38,720 bases of DNA. Source: Oscillospiraceae bacterium (lineage in GTDB: Bacteria > Bacillota > Clostridia > Oscillospirales > Acutalibacteraceae). The stretch spans positions 1-38,720 of the forward strand of contig JAQXVY010000041.1 of the NCBI GenBank assembly GCA_029225165.1, read 5' to 3'. Within the stretch, counting starts at the first letter, position 1. The number at the start of each line of letters is the position of its first letter. Below, in pieces: positions 8,698 through 17,156 of the stretch. A model generated the notes under the pieces. The model saw only the letters and a program-made list of their open reading frames with translations. It was not told where the DNA came from and did not search any database. The translations under genes and the position numbers were made by a program.

Positions 8698-8840
8698 TTT
8701 TGTTTCCACCTTTCTTTAGTTTTACCGACAATCAAAATGACAAAGCCTTATTTATGTCGGCATTTACCCTCACAACAGGTTAAGGAAAAAAGGTGTTCCG
8801 CTTTTACGGCATACTCCATAATCCGTAGTGGGGCTCAGAC
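8698..8840 (-). promoter_or_regulatory. rpsO 5' leader, possible S15 autoregulatory site
   Basis: The ~140-nt leader contains GCCGACA (8755-8761 on the minus strand) able to pair with TGTCGGT (8724-8730), a hairpin ending about 10 nt before the RBS. In several bacteria S15 represses its own mRNA by binding such leaders; no consensus for this lineage can be verified by eye, so the regulatory role is a guess. Confidence 0.35.
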
Positions 8841-8846
8841 TCCAGT

Positions 8847-8875
8847 ATTATAACACAATAAAATAGCTTTGTAAA
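8847..8875 (-). promoter_or_regulatory. Promoter of rpsO-pnp
   Basis: Minus-strand TTTACA (8870-8875), 17-bp spacer, TATAAT (8847-8852). Transcription would start near 8840. Confidence 0.8.
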
Positions 8876-8888
8876 GAAAATTTACTGA

Positions 8889-9251
8889 TTATTTTAAATT
8901 TGCAATAAATTCATCAAGCTCTTTTTGCTTTTCGGGGGACAAAGCCCTTCTTGAAATTAGTATTTGTTGCTCGTCCTTAGAAAGATTGTAAATTGCCTGA
9001 TTGCCTCTTGAGCTGATAAAGGAGTCCTTAACATAATTATCATCAACAGAAGGCAAAAGATCTTCATATGTTATGTTGAACATTTGCACCAGCTTGTGCA
9101 GAGTATCAATAGAAGGCTCTGTTTTGCCGGTTTCGTAATATGTGTAGGTAGTTCGGTTTATGTTAAGTGCGTCTGCAACCTGCTGTTGAGTCAGCATACA
9201 GTTGGTGCGGTAACGCTTTAGTAACTCACCTAATTGAGTTTTAGATGGCAT
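8889..9251 (-). CDS. XRE-family helix-turn-helix transcriptional regulator
   Basis: 120 residues. An HTH_3 (Cro/CI-like) domain spans ~10-62: LGELLKRYR, LTQQQVADALNINRTTYTYYETGKTEPS and LHKLVQMFNITYEDLL are typical. The remaining ~55 residues are charged and end in a helix (SPEKQKELDEFIANL); no enzyme or ligand domain is recognised. The ATG at 9251 is chosen because GGAG (9259-9262) lies 7 nt before it; an upstream in-frame ATG at 9272 has no such site. The gene stands alone between the rpsO promoter and tRNA-Thr. Its target is unknown; an AAGACA-17-TATAAT sequence upstream is a possible promoter. Confidence 0.85.
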   Translation of the reverse strand: MPSKTQLGELLKRYRTNCMLTQQQVADALNINRTTYTYYETGKTEPSIDTLHKLVQMFNITYEDLLPSVDDNYVKDSFISSRGNQAIYNLSKDEQQILISRRALSPEKQKELDEFIANLK

Positions 9252-9344
9252 AAAATCATCTCCTGATAACATGATATAATTATTATATAATTCATATTTT
9301 TTCTTGTCTTAATTTCGTGAAATAACTCTACAAAAAATATATGG

Positions 9345-9373
9345 TTGACAGTTTGTATTTTGTCGTTTATTAT
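9345..9373 (+). promoter_or_regulatory. Promoter of tRNA-Thr
   Basis: TTGACA (9345-9350), 17-bp spacer, TATTAT (9368-9373), about 50 bp before the mature tRNA 5' end. Confidence 0.8.
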
Positions 9374-9422
9374 ATTTATTGTGGTATTTCACATATTGTG
9401 TATGAATAATCAATTAATACTT

Positions 9423-9498
9423 GCTGGTGTAGCTCAGTTGGTAGAGCATCTCACTCGTAATGAGAAGGTCACGTGTTCAAGTCACGCCACCAGCTCCA
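9423..9498 (+). tRNA. tRNA-Thr (anticodon CGT)
   Basis: A complete cloverleaf of 76 nt: acceptor GCTGGTG/CACCAGC, D arm GCTC-AGTTGGTA-GAGC, anticodon stem TCTCA/TGAGA with loop CTCGTAA (anticodon CGT, reads ACG), T loop TTCAAGT. The discriminator T and CCA are encoded. The outermost T-stem pair is A/C, a mild deviation. Confidence 0.97.
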
Positions 9499-9503
9499 AA
9501 GAA

Positions 9504-9553
9504 AAATCCCATTAAAAAGTCATTTACAGACTTTTTAATGGGATTTGTTTTTT
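9504..9553 (+). terminator. Terminator of tRNA-Thr
   Basis: An 18-bp perfect stem (AAATCCCATTAAAAAGTC and its complement, 9504-9521 with 9529-9546) with 7-nt loop, followed by GTTTTTT. Confidence 0.95.
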
Positions 9554-9634
9554 CCAATATATAAAAGTTTATCCCTTTATATATTGTGAAAAATTTTATT
9601 GTTTATTCTTGCACTTGCGGAAGTCATTAAATAC

Positions 9635-9672
9635 ATAAAAAAATAACCGCCCTGTATTCTACATACAAGGCG
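9635..9672 (-). terminator. Probable terminator of the regulator-kinase-htrA operon
   Basis: On the minus strand CGCCTTGTA pairs with TACAGGGCG (9648-9672); one pair is a U-G that would be a C/A mismatch on the other strand, so the minus strand is the functional one. GTTATTTTTTTA follows. It lies ~110 bp past the htrA stop codon. Confidence 0.65.
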
Positions 9673-9748
9673 ATTATATAAAATAAAAGTCTTATGCGGA
9701 ACAGCCAAAACTGTTCTTTTACATTATTTCATATAAATTAGTCTAAGG

Positions 9749-9777
9749 GCATTGTCGTTTGGGCAATGCTTTTTTTA
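9749..9777 (+). terminator. Orphan plus-strand terminator without a visible gene
   Basis: GCATTG (9749-9754), 9-nt loop, CAATGC (9764-9769), then TTTTTTTT. It points along the plus strand just before the converging htrA gene, although tRNA-Thr already has its own terminator. Another plus-strand hairpin (GAACAG/CTGTTC) and a TTGCAC-17-TACATA promoter-like pair (9609-9637) lie upstream, so a short RNA may end here. Confidence 0.5.
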
Positions 9778-9784
9778 TTTGTTT

Positions 9785-11434
9785 TTATTCCTGACTTTCA
9801 CCGTTGTCGGCTGTGAGGGTTGCTGTGACGGTAATTGTCTGACCCTTTGAGGAATCCTTGCTGTCAGGTCTGTAAAGGGTGATTTTTACCTTGTCACCCG
9901 GCTTATGCTTTTCAAGTAAGGAATAAACCTGACTAAAGTTTGTAATCTTTGTGCCGTCAAATTCTGTTATGATGTCCCCTTCTTTAGCATTTGTATTTGC
10001 AAGACTTCCGTCCTCGGATATTTCTGCAATTACTATGCCCTGTGGAACTTCGTACATAGTTGAGGTGTAGCTGTTTACCGGAAAGCCTGTAATGCCGATT
10101 CTCACACGGTTTTCCACATAACCCTTTTGAATTATGTCGTCTGTTATTTCCTTGATTGTTTCACTTGGAATTGCAAAACCCATACCCTCGTAAACAGAGG
10201 AACTGATTTTTGCAGTGGTGATGCCTACCACCTGACCGTAAAGGTTGCACATCGGACCACCGCTGTTGCCCGGGTTTACTGCAGCATCGGTTTGAATGTA
10301 GGTAACAGAGCCGTCGTCAATACTTCTTTCCTTGGCTGAAACAATGCCCTTTGTAAGGCTGTTTTGGAAGTTAACACCGCCGGGATTACCAACGGCGATA
10401 ATGTCGTCGCCTACCTTTAAATCAGAGCTTTTTCCAAAGGTGACAGATGTGAGGTTTTTTGCCGAAATTTTAAGTACCGCAAGGTCTGTGCGTGTGTCGT
10501 AGCCCACAACATAAGCGTTGTACTTTTTGCCCTTGTTGTCCTTTACCTGATAAAGATACTTGCTTTTTGAGTCACCGATAACATGGCTGTTGGTTACAAT
10601 ATATCCGTCACTTGTGATGATAATTCCTGTTCCCTGACCGTCTGCAAGCTTTTCGTCCTTTACCTCGTCAATAAAGCACAGCACAGCAACGGTAGAGCCT
10701 GCAACCTTGTTGTAGGCAGACTGTGCAGATGGATTTTTTTCCTTGGTATTAATACCTTGCAAAGAAATGCCCTTGTAGCTTTTATCGGTGTAGTCCTGAA
10801 CGGGTTTCTTTGTTGTAGCTTTGGAGGGTTCACTCTTTTTCTGCTCAACGTAAGAATTAAAGTCGTTTGGATATGTTTGTGCAGTGTTTGGAACAGTTTC
10901 GTCAGGATAAAGCTGTTCAAAGGGATTGGCAGGAGTTTTTGAATTACCGTCTAACTCAAAAACAAAAAATACACACACAAGCACCATAATAGTTGCAACA
11001 ACAGAGATAAATACAGCAAGGGCTGTGTGAGATTTTTTCTCCTTTTTAGGAACATTGAACTTGCCTATTGTTTCCCTTTGATATGGTTGATTTGAAAAAT
11101 CATTTCCCTCAAAGCCTTGGGGATTATCGTTGTTTACGGTTGGGATTACAACATTTGTGTTTTCGTTGTTTGATGCACTTTCCCTATACCTAAAGCTGTT
11201 GGGAACAGCGGTTTTGTAATGAGTATTTTCGCCGTAAAACTGAGGATGCTCTCCGCTTTTTCCCAAGGAAAAGTTGGGCATATCCTTTACAGGCTCCGGA
11301 GAACGGTCACTGCAAAACCTGTTTGCGGCCCCGCTAAAGCCCCCGTCACGCCTGTTCTGTTTAAGCTCAGGAAGTGGCTTTGGCAGGGGAGCCGGCTTTG
11401 GGTTATTAAGTTCAAGGTTGTTATTTTCTTCCAT
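9785..11434 (-). CDS. htrA: HtrA/DegP-type membrane-anchored serine protease with PDZ domain
   Basis: 549 residues. A long, Pro/Asn-rich cytoplasmic tail (1-135) precedes one membrane segment (~137-161), a linker, a trypsin-like domain (~240-420) and one PDZ domain (~445-540). The catalytic triad is visible: His284 (TNSHVIG), Asp317 (DTRTDLAVL) and Ser391 (AVNPGNSGGP). HtrA proteases degrade misfolded proteins at the outer face of the membrane. The gene is last in an operon behind a response regulator and a histidine kinase (18 nt after the kinase stop), which suggests that this two-component system controls it, as CssRS controls htrA in Bacillus subtilis; that parallel is inferred from context. 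Confidence 0.95.
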   Translation of the reverse strand: MEENNNLELNNPKPAPLPKPLPELKQNRRDGGFSGAANRFCSDRSPEPVKDMPNFSLGKSGEHPQFYGENTHYKTAVPNSFRYRESASNNENTNVVIPTVNNDNPQGFEGNDFSNQPYQRETIGKFNVPKKEKKSHTALAVFISVVATIMVLVCVFFVFELDGNSKTPANPFEQLYPDETVPNTAQTYPNDFNSYVEQKKSEPSKATTKKPVQDYTDKSYKGISLQGINTKEKNPSAQSAYNKVAGSTVAVLCFIDEVKDEKLADGQGTGIIITSDGYIVTNSHVIGDSKSKYLYQVKDNKGKKYNAYVVGYDTRTDLAVLKISAKNLTSVTFGKSSDLKVGDDIIAVGNPGGVNFQNSLTKGIVSAKERSIDDGSVTYIQTDAAVNPGNSGGPMCNLYGQVVGITTAKISSSVYEGMGFAIPSETIKEITDDIIQKGYVENRVRIGITGFPVNSYTSTMYEVPQGIVIAEISEDGSLANTNAKEGDIITEFDGTKITNFSQVYSLLEKHKPGDKVKITLYRPDSKDSSKGQTITVTATLTADNGESQE

Positions 11435-11452
11435 ATTAATTCTCTTATCTCC

Positions 11453-12889
11453 CTACTTTTCGGGAATCCATGCTGAAAAACAGGTTTCCCTGTCAACATC
11501 ACTGGTAACAACAATTTCGCCACCGTGTAATGTTATGATTGTTTTTACTATATATAGACCAAGTCCCATAGATTTTTTGTCCTCACTTCGGGATTTGTCG
11601 GTCTTGTAGAATTTGTCAAAGATAAAGGGCAAATCGTCCTTTGCTATGCCTTTACCGGTGTTTTTGATGCTAAAGTAAAATCTGTTGTCCCTTACCTCAA
11701 ATGTGAATGTGATAACACCGTTTTGAGGTGTAAACTTTGTGGCATTTTCAAACAGGTTGTATAGCACCTGATGAAGTAATGTCTGGTCGCCGTGCACCTG
11801 TATTCCGTCAGCAGTTTCCAGTCCTTCTATTGCAATTTCCTTATCAATGAGCCTGTCCTCAAAGGTTGTAAGAATGTTTACAATAGTTTCGGCGAGCATA
11901 AAATCAGTTTTGTAAAGCTGGGTTTTTCCGCTGTCTATCCTTGCAAGGCTAAGCATAGAGGAAACCAGCCTTGAAAGTCGGGAAATTTCCTCCGATACAA
12001 TTTCAAGGTAGTGATTTTGCTTTGCAGGAGGTATAGTGCCGTCCAAAATTCCGTCAATAAAGCCCGAAATAGTGGTCATTGGGGTTTTTAGCTCGTGGCT
12101 TATGTTTGCAATAAAGTCACGCCTTACACTTTCCTCTTTTTCAAGGGAATCCGCCATATCGTTAAAGGATTTTGTAAGCTGTGCGATTTCGTCATTTCCC
12201 TTTACAGGAAGTCTGCCTGTAAAGTTACCCTTTGCAAATTTTCCGGCCTGAAGGCTCATCTGCTTTAGGGGATAGGTCTGGCTGTATGAGAACAGTCCGG
12301 CAAGTACCACAGATACTATGAGGGAAGCAATCACAGCGTAAAGGAGAATTTCTGCAACCTGGAGTGGCAGGTCGTCACTTATTGCATTGGATGAGCAGAC
12401 AAACACATATCCGGCTGTGGTGGTTGTAAGGCCAACCGACACCCTAAGGGGATTTGCCAAGCAAATTTCAGTGTCACTATAAAAATGCCCTGTGTAGCTC
12501 TCTTCTTTATATTTGTCGTTCTTTATTAGGGGAGCCATAGCATCGTTTGAGATTTGATAGCCTCTTTTAAGTACATCGTCACGGCGGGTTGTTTTATATA
12601 CAACGCCGTCGGAGTCTGTGACAACGATGTCATAGTTATAGCTGTTGCTAAGCTCGATTACCTGATCCCATGTTGACCTTTCGCTAATCCAAAGATTACC
12701 GTTGGAGGTTTCCATACAGCTTGAAACAAGCTCGCTGATGTTGCCTATGCTGTCCTCAACACGGTTTTTCTCTCTTGTTGACCAGTACTGGGTAACAAAA
12801 GCCATTAAAAATGCACCGAGAATAATAAAGGCGACAAGGATTATCCCCATTGTAATAAAAAGGTACTTTTTAAACAGAGATAATTTCAT
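11453..12889 (-). CDS. Sensor histidine kinase with HAMP domain
   Basis: 478 residues. Two membrane segments (~9-33 and ~178-200) flank an extracytoplasmic sensor region of ~140 residues; then HAMP (~201-254), HisKA with phospho-acceptor His265 (FIANISHELKTPMTT) and HATPase with N box around Asn382 (LYNLFENATKF), G1 (NTGKGI), F box (FDKFYKTD) and G2 (GLGLYIVK). All catalytic boxes are intact. It starts 1 nt after the response regulator stop and is followed by htrA. The sensed signal is not evident; envelope or secretion stress is likely from the neighbour. Confidence 0.95.
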   Translation of the reverse strand: MKLSLFKKYLFITMGIILVAFIILGAFLMAFVTQYWSTREKNRVEDSIGNISELVSSCMETSNGNLWISERSTWDQVIELSNSYNYDIVVTDSDGVVYKTTRRDDVLKRGYQISNDAMAPLIKNDKYKEESYTGHFYSDTEICLANPLRVSVGLTTTTAGYVFVCSSNAISDDLPLQVAEILLYAVIASLIVSVVLAGLFSYSQTYPLKQMSLQAGKFAKGNFTGRLPVKGNDEIAQLTKSFNDMADSLEKEESVRRDFIANISHELKTPMTTISGFIDGILDGTIPPAKQNHYLEIVSEEISRLSRLVSSMLSLARIDSGKTQLYKTDFMLAETIVNILTTFEDRLIDKEIAIEGLETADGIQVHGDQTLLHQVLYNLFENATKFTPQNGVITFTFEVRDNRFYFSIKNTGKGIAKDDLPFIFDKFYKTDKSRSEDKKSMGLGLYIVKTIITLHGGEIVVTSDVDRETCFSAWIPEK

Positions 12890-12890
12890 C

Positions 12891-13583
12891 TTAACTTCTC
12901 ACATCAAATTTGTATCCAATACCCCAAACGGTTTTAAGTCCCCATTGGTTGGATACACCGTTGATTTTTTCTCTCAGTCTTTTGATATGTACATCAACTG
13001 TTCTGCTGTCGCCGTAGTAATCAAAGCCCCAAACCTTGTCAAGGAGCTGGTCACGGGTGAACACCTTGTTTGGGTTACTTGCAAGGTAGTAGAGAAGCTC
13101 CATCTCCTTTGGAGGTGCGTCAACAAGGTTTCCGTTGACACGAAGCTCGTAGTTTGTGAGATTAATGTAAAGCTTGTCCCAGTTGATTTCCTTTTGCTTT
13201 TCGCTTTCGGCAGGAGGAGAAGTACGCCTTAATACAGCGTGAATTCTTGCAATAACCTCTTTTGCCTCAAAGGGCTTTATTATGTAGTCGTCTGCGCCTA
13301 ACTCCAAGCCTAAAATTTTGTCAAAAAGCTCTCCCTTTGCTGTAAGCATAATGATTGGTCGGTTGCTGATTTTGCGGATTTCCTTACAAACCTGCCAACC
13401 ATCCAGCTTTGGCAACATAATGTCAAGGAGAACCAAATCCGGCTGTTCCTGATTGAAAAGCTCAACAGCCTGTTCTCCATCGTTGGCTATAACGACAGAG
13501 TAATCCTCCCTTTCAATATAAAGTCTTAAAAGTTCGCAAATGTTGATGTCGTCATCTACGATAAGTATTTTTCCGGCACTCAT
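12891..13583 (-). CDS. OmpR/PhoB-family response regulator
   Basis: 230 residues. The receiver domain (1-~120) has the acidic pocket Asp10-Asp12, phospho-acceptor Asp54 (LVLLDIMLP) and conserved Lys103 (YIIKPF). A winged-helix DNA-binding domain follows (~130-228: LTNYELRVNGN, KEMELLYYLASNPNKVFTRDQLLDKVWG, RTVDVHIKRLREKI). It is first in the operon with the kinase and HtrA. The RBS is GGTGG shortly before the ATG. Confidence 0.96.
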   Translation of the reverse strand: MSAGKILIVDDDINICELLRLYIEREDYSVVIANDGEQAVELFNQEQPDLVLLDIMLPKLDGWQVCKEIRKISNRPIIMLTAKGELFDKILGLELGADDYIIKPFEAKEVIARIHAVLRRTSPPAESEKQKEINWDKLYINLTNYELRVNGNLVDAPPKEMELLYYLASNPNKVFTRDQLLDKVWGFDYYGDSRTVDVHIKRLREKINGVSNQWGLKTVWGIGYKFDVRS

Positions 13584-13653
13584 TTTTCCACCTTCTTGTT
13601 TTATTTTTTAAAATCCTAAAAAGTATAAAGGATAAACTACCCCTTATAACTAC

Positions 13654-13681
13654 ATTATAATACATTTTCACAGAAATACAA
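13654..13681 (-). promoter_or_regulatory. Promoter of the regulator-kinase-htrA operon
   Basis: Minus-strand TTGTAT (13676-13681), 16-bp spacer, TATAAT (13654-13659), leaving a ~65-nt leader. No clear repeat for response-regulator binding was recognised. Confidence 0.65.
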
Positions 13682-13723
13682 CGAAAAAATGTATTTTACT
13701 AAATTTAATACAAAGAAAAATAT

Positions 13724-13762
13724 CAAAATAATAGGAACTATGGCGATTTTTTCCATAGTCCC
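13724..13762 (-). terminator. Terminator of the phoH-to-mutS2 operon
   Basis: On the minus strand GGGACTATGG pairs with CCATAGTTCC (13734-13762, one G-U) and is followed by TATTATTTT. The stretch 13763-13876 between mutS2 and this hairpin holds no ORF or other signal. Confidence 0.75.
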
Positions 13763-13876
13763 TTAATGCACCGTTATAACACTCGTTATATTTTGGTAAG
13801 CTAATTTCATATGACAGAGGTAGGTCAGTTTCCATAATATTTCGTTATTTATTAAACAAGTCCTAAATAAAAACCT

Positions 13877-16228
13877 TTACTTAATCTCACAAATTGTAAC
13901 CCCTGCGTCGCCCTCGCCGTATGTTCCCAAGCGGAAGGACTTGATGTTTTTGTGGGTGCGTAGGAATTTTTGGATTTCTGTCCTTAAAACTCCTGTTCCC
14001 TTACCGTGGATAATTGTAAGCTGACCCATATTCATCAGAACAGCCTGGTCAATGGCGGAGTCAACCTCCATAATTGCGTCCATTGCAGTTTGTCCACGAA
14101 CATCAACCTCTGTTGCAGGTTTCATATCCATTTTGCTTGGCACACTTCGCCTTGAGCTTTGTACAGTAGTTTTTGGCTTTTCCTTATTCAATCGGAGATT
14201 TGAAAGCTTAACCTTTGTTTTGATTATTCCTGCCTGAAGTATGGCGGTTTGTTCCCTTTCGTCTATGCTGAGTATCTCCGCATTTTTGTCAATGTCGTAA
14301 ATCAGCACGCTGTCACCAACCTTAAATGGTCGTGGAGGAGTGTACTTTTCCGCCTTCTTTTTTGTGATAGGGTCGGCAAGGGTTTCCATCTTCTGTATGC
14401 TCTTTCGCAGTTTTGCCTTTTTTTCAGCATCCATTCTCTGCTGTTTTTCCATATTCTCCAGTCTGTCAAGAATACTCTGCGCCTGAGCTTTTGTCTTTCG
14501 GCTTATGCGCTCTGCCTCTTCACGAGCCTTTTCTATCTCTTTTTCAGCCTCTTTCTTCGCCTTTTCAATGATGCTGTTTGCCTTTTCTCGCTGTCTGCCT
14601 GCATATGCCTTGGTGTCGTTTGCCTCCTTCAGTCGTCTTTCAAGCACCTGTCGGCGTTCCTCAAGCTGTTGTATTGTGTCCTCAAAACGGCGACTTTCAC
14701 TGCTTACAAGCTGTTTTGCGTTGTCTATGATTTCCTCGGAAAGCCCCAGCCTTTTGCTTATTGCAAAGGCGTTGCTCTTTCCGGGAACACCGATTAACAG
14801 CTTGTATGTAGGGCGTAAAGTTTTAACATCAAATTCACAGCAACCGTTTTCTACTCCCTCTGTGGTGATTGCAAATTCTTTAAGCTCGGCATAGTGGGTG
14901 GTGCATTGTATCTTTGCTCCCTTTGCCTTTAGCTTTTGCAGTATTGCAACGGCAAGTGCCGCACCCTCAACAGGGTCAGTTCCTGCACCAAGCTCGTCAA
15001 TGAGAACAAGCGAATACCTTGACGCTTGGTCGATAATTCCGATGATGTTTGTCATATGGGCGGAGAATGTGGAAAGGCTCTGCTCAATGCTCTGCTCGTC
15101 GCCAATATCCACCAAAATCTTTTTGAAAACAGAGATTTCACTTTCGTCACCGCAGGGCAACATAATTCCCGACATAGCCATAAGTGTCAAAAGTCCTGTG
15201 GTTTTTAGGGATACGGTTTTACCGCCTGTATTAGGTCCTGTGATTACAAGGGTTGTGTATTCTCTGCCTAAGGTTATATCAACAGGAACAACCTTGTCCC
15301 TGTCAATTAGTGGGTGTCGGGCTTTTTTCAGGTTGATATATCCCTCGTCATTGATAATGGGAGTGGTCGCCTTCATCTTGTAGGCTAAATTGCCCTTTGC
15401 AAATATGATGTTAAGGTCAATAAGGTTTTGGTAGCTGCCGATTATGGAATCGGCGCAGTCCCCAGCCATACCTGAAAGCTCCAGCAAAATTCTTTCGATT
15501 TCTTCCTGTTCCTTGTTCCTAAGCATACGAATGTCGTTGTTTGCCTGTACAACACCCATAGGCTCAATAAATACAGTCTGTCCACTGCCTGAAGTGTCGT
15601 GTACCAGTCCGGGAATGTTACCCCTACATTCAGCCTTTACAGGAACAACAAATCGTCCGTCCCTTTGGGTTATAACCTTGTCCTGCAAATATTTTGAGTA
15701 GCTTGACCCGTGTACAATTTTGTCAAGAACCTCCCTTGCCTTTGAGGAGGCTGTTCTTATCTTTCGGCGAATGTCCGAAAGTGTGGGGGATGCTTTGTCG
15801 GAGATTTCGTCCTCGGCAATAATTGCGTCACTTATTTTGTCCTCCAAAAATTTGTTGGGCATAAGGCGGTTAAAGTATTTGTCAAGGGTGCTTTGTCTGT
15901 CGTCACTTGCGTTTCTCCATTGCTTTAGAGAACGGATAACACGCAGTACCTCACCAATCCTTAAAAGCTCAAGAGGTGACAGCCCTGCACCAGCCTGAGC
16001 CCTTTTTAATGATGATGAAGTGTCCTTTAGCGAGCCAAAGCTTGGTGTGCCGAATTTTCCGATAAGGCAGTATGCGTCGTCGGTTTCTTTCATCAAGGCT
16101 TGTGCCTCTTCCTTTGAAAATACAGGCTTTATGTTCATAGCCTGTTCCCTTGCGTCAGGGAATGTACATTCCTTACTTAAAAGTTCAAGTATTTTGTCAA
16201 ATTCAAGTGATTTAAAATGTTTGTTCAT
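13877..16228 (-). CDS. mutS2: MutS2: MutS-type ATPase with C-terminal Smr domain
   Basis: 783 residues, the family's usual size. After the MutS core and clamp helices come Walker A GPNTGGKT (~residue 333), Walker B-region DELGAGTDP (~406), a long Glu/Lys/Arg-rich coiled coil (~510-620) and a C-terminal Smr nuclease-like domain (~705-783: VDVRGQ...IIHGKGTGVLR). Known for the family: anti-recombination and binding of branched DNA; in Bacillus subtilis it also acts on collided ribosomes. It lacks the mismatch-recognition domain of MutS1. The start overlaps the recO stop codon, so it is the last gene of the operon and translationally coupled. Confidence 0.97.
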   Translation of the reverse strand: MNKHFKSLEFDKILELLSKECTFPDAREQAMNIKPVFSKEEAQALMKETDDAYCLIGKFGTPSFGSLKDTSSSLKRAQAGAGLSPLELLRIGEVLRVIRSLKQWRNASDDRQSTLDKYFNRLMPNKFLEDKISDAIIAEDEISDKASPTLSDIRRKIRTASSKAREVLDKIVHGSSYSKYLQDKVITQRDGRFVVPVKAECRGNIPGLVHDTSGSGQTVFIEPMGVVQANNDIRMLRNKEQEEIERILLELSGMAGDCADSIIGSYQNLIDLNIIFAKGNLAYKMKATTPIINDEGYINLKKARHPLIDRDKVVPVDITLGREYTTLVITGPNTGGKTVSLKTTGLLTLMAMSGIMLPCGDESEISVFKKILVDIGDEQSIEQSLSTFSAHMTNIIGIIDQASRYSLVLIDELGAGTDPVEGAALAVAILQKLKAKGAKIQCTTHYAELKEFAITTEGVENGCCEFDVKTLRPTYKLLIGVPGKSNAFAISKRLGLSEEIIDNAKQLVSSESRRFEDTIQQLEERRQVLERRLKEANDTKAYAGRQREKANSIIEKAKKEAEKEIEKAREEAERISRKTKAQAQSILDRLENMEKQQRMDAEKKAKLRKSIQKMETLADPITKKKAEKYTPPRPFKVGDSVLIYDIDKNAEILSIDEREQTAILQAGIIKTKVKLSNLRLNKEKPKTTVQSSRRSVPSKMDMKPATEVDVRGQTAMDAIMEVDSAIDQAVLMNMGQLTIIHGKGTGVLRTEIQKFLRTHKNIKSFRLGTYGEGDAGVTICEIK

Positions 16229-16980
16229 AGCTTTATACTCTTATAAAAATCAAGTGTTTTGTAATGTCTTTCTGTTTGGCATATCACATATTCTTCCGAT
16301 GCCCTGTTCAGCTGTTCAAGTCCTGCTTCACTTAAAGAAAAGGCAAACAGCTTGTTGTCGTCTGCGTAAATAGTGTGACGAAGTGCAGTAATTGCACCTC
16401 TGTCAAGGGCAATGCTCTTTGGCAGGCTGTCCTGACTTGTGCAGTGGTTGCAGTAAAGGGTTCCTGTTTGTGGGAGGAAAAAGAATAAATCCCTGTCATA
16501 TTTGCCACAGTTACGGCACATTGTAAGGTCGGGCATATATCCGCATATGGATAAAAGCCTCATTTCAAAGCAAGGTTTAATCAGGCTGGGTGAACGCTTG
16601 CCGTTTGAAAGCAGGTAAAGCGAGTTCAGTATAAGGGAAAGTGCCTCCTCATTTTTCTCCCCAAAGACCAAAACGCTTTGGATAAGTTCAGAAAAATACT
16701 GTGCAAGGCACATATTTTCCACACTTTTACCAAGGGCAAAAAACTGCTGTTTTGCCTTTGCCTCGCTGATTGTGTATGTATCCCGACTTTTGCTGTCAAT
16801 TAAGCAAAGTCGGGAGTAGGTGAAAAGCTGTGTTCCGGCGCAGTTTTGACTTTTGATGTTTTTTGCACCTTTTGCAAAGCCTTTCACAAGACCTTTTTCA
16901 ACGGTTAGGGAAGTGATTAGCTTGTCACCCTCACCTATATTCTGTTCTTTCAGTATAAGCCCCTCTGTCAGAGTCTTCAT
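16225..16980 (-). CDS. recO: DNA repair protein RecO
   Basis: 251 residues from the ATG at 16980. RecO loads RecA with RecF/RecR and anneals strands in gap repair. An N-terminal OB fold (TEGLILKEQNIGEGDKLITSLT) and a zinc site with Cys155/158 and Cys177/180 (CRNCGK, CNHC) are visible. The frame stays open upstream to 17046, but the family N-terminus (TEGLILK) fits the later start. That start lies inside the preceding small gene (yqzL, 16931-17095) with only a weak RBS (AAAAGGGAA), so coupling to yqzL translation is likely. Its stop overlaps the mutS2 start. Confidence 0.92.
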   Translation of the reverse strand: MKTLTEGLILKEQNIGEGDKLITSLTVEKGLVKGFAKGAKNIKSQNCAGTQLFTYSRLCLIDSKSRDTYTISEAKAKQQFFALGKSVENMCLAQYFSELIQSVLVFGEKNEEALSLILNSLYLLSNGKRSPSLIKPCFEMRLLSICGYMPDLTMCRNCGKYDRDLFFFLPQTGTLYCNHCTSQDSLPKSIALDRGAITALRHTIYADDNKLFAFSLSEAGLEQLNRASEEYVICQTERHYKTLDFYKSIKL

Positions 16981-17095
16981 TTCCCTTTTCAAGCTCCTTG
17001 CCGGCATTCTTGGCTTGTTGTACAGAAAGATATGCCAGGTAATCATTCACATGGCCTGTTTGCATAAAGTAGTTCCATGCGTCAGTTTCATTCAT
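16931..17095 (-). CDS. yqzL: YqzL-like small protein overlapping recO
   Basis: 54 residues, ATG at 17095, TGA at 16931-16933. A good RBS AAGGGTGA (17101-17108) precedes it. The N-terminus MNETDAWNYFMQTGHVNDYL carries the W-x2-F-x2-TG-x4-YL pattern of the YqzL family, small proteins found between era and recO in Bacillus and relatives, which is exactly this place. Function is unknown. The last 50 nt overlap the start of recO in another frame. The C-terminal half is charged and need not be conserved. Confidence 0.75.
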   Translation of the reverse strand: MNETDAWNYFMQTGHVNDYLAYLSVQQAKNAGKELEKGNEDSDRGAYTERTEYR

Positions 17096-17156
17096 AAATA
17101 TCACCCTTATTATTATTTTACGGTGATATTTCTTTTATGGTCTGTAAATTTTGGAA

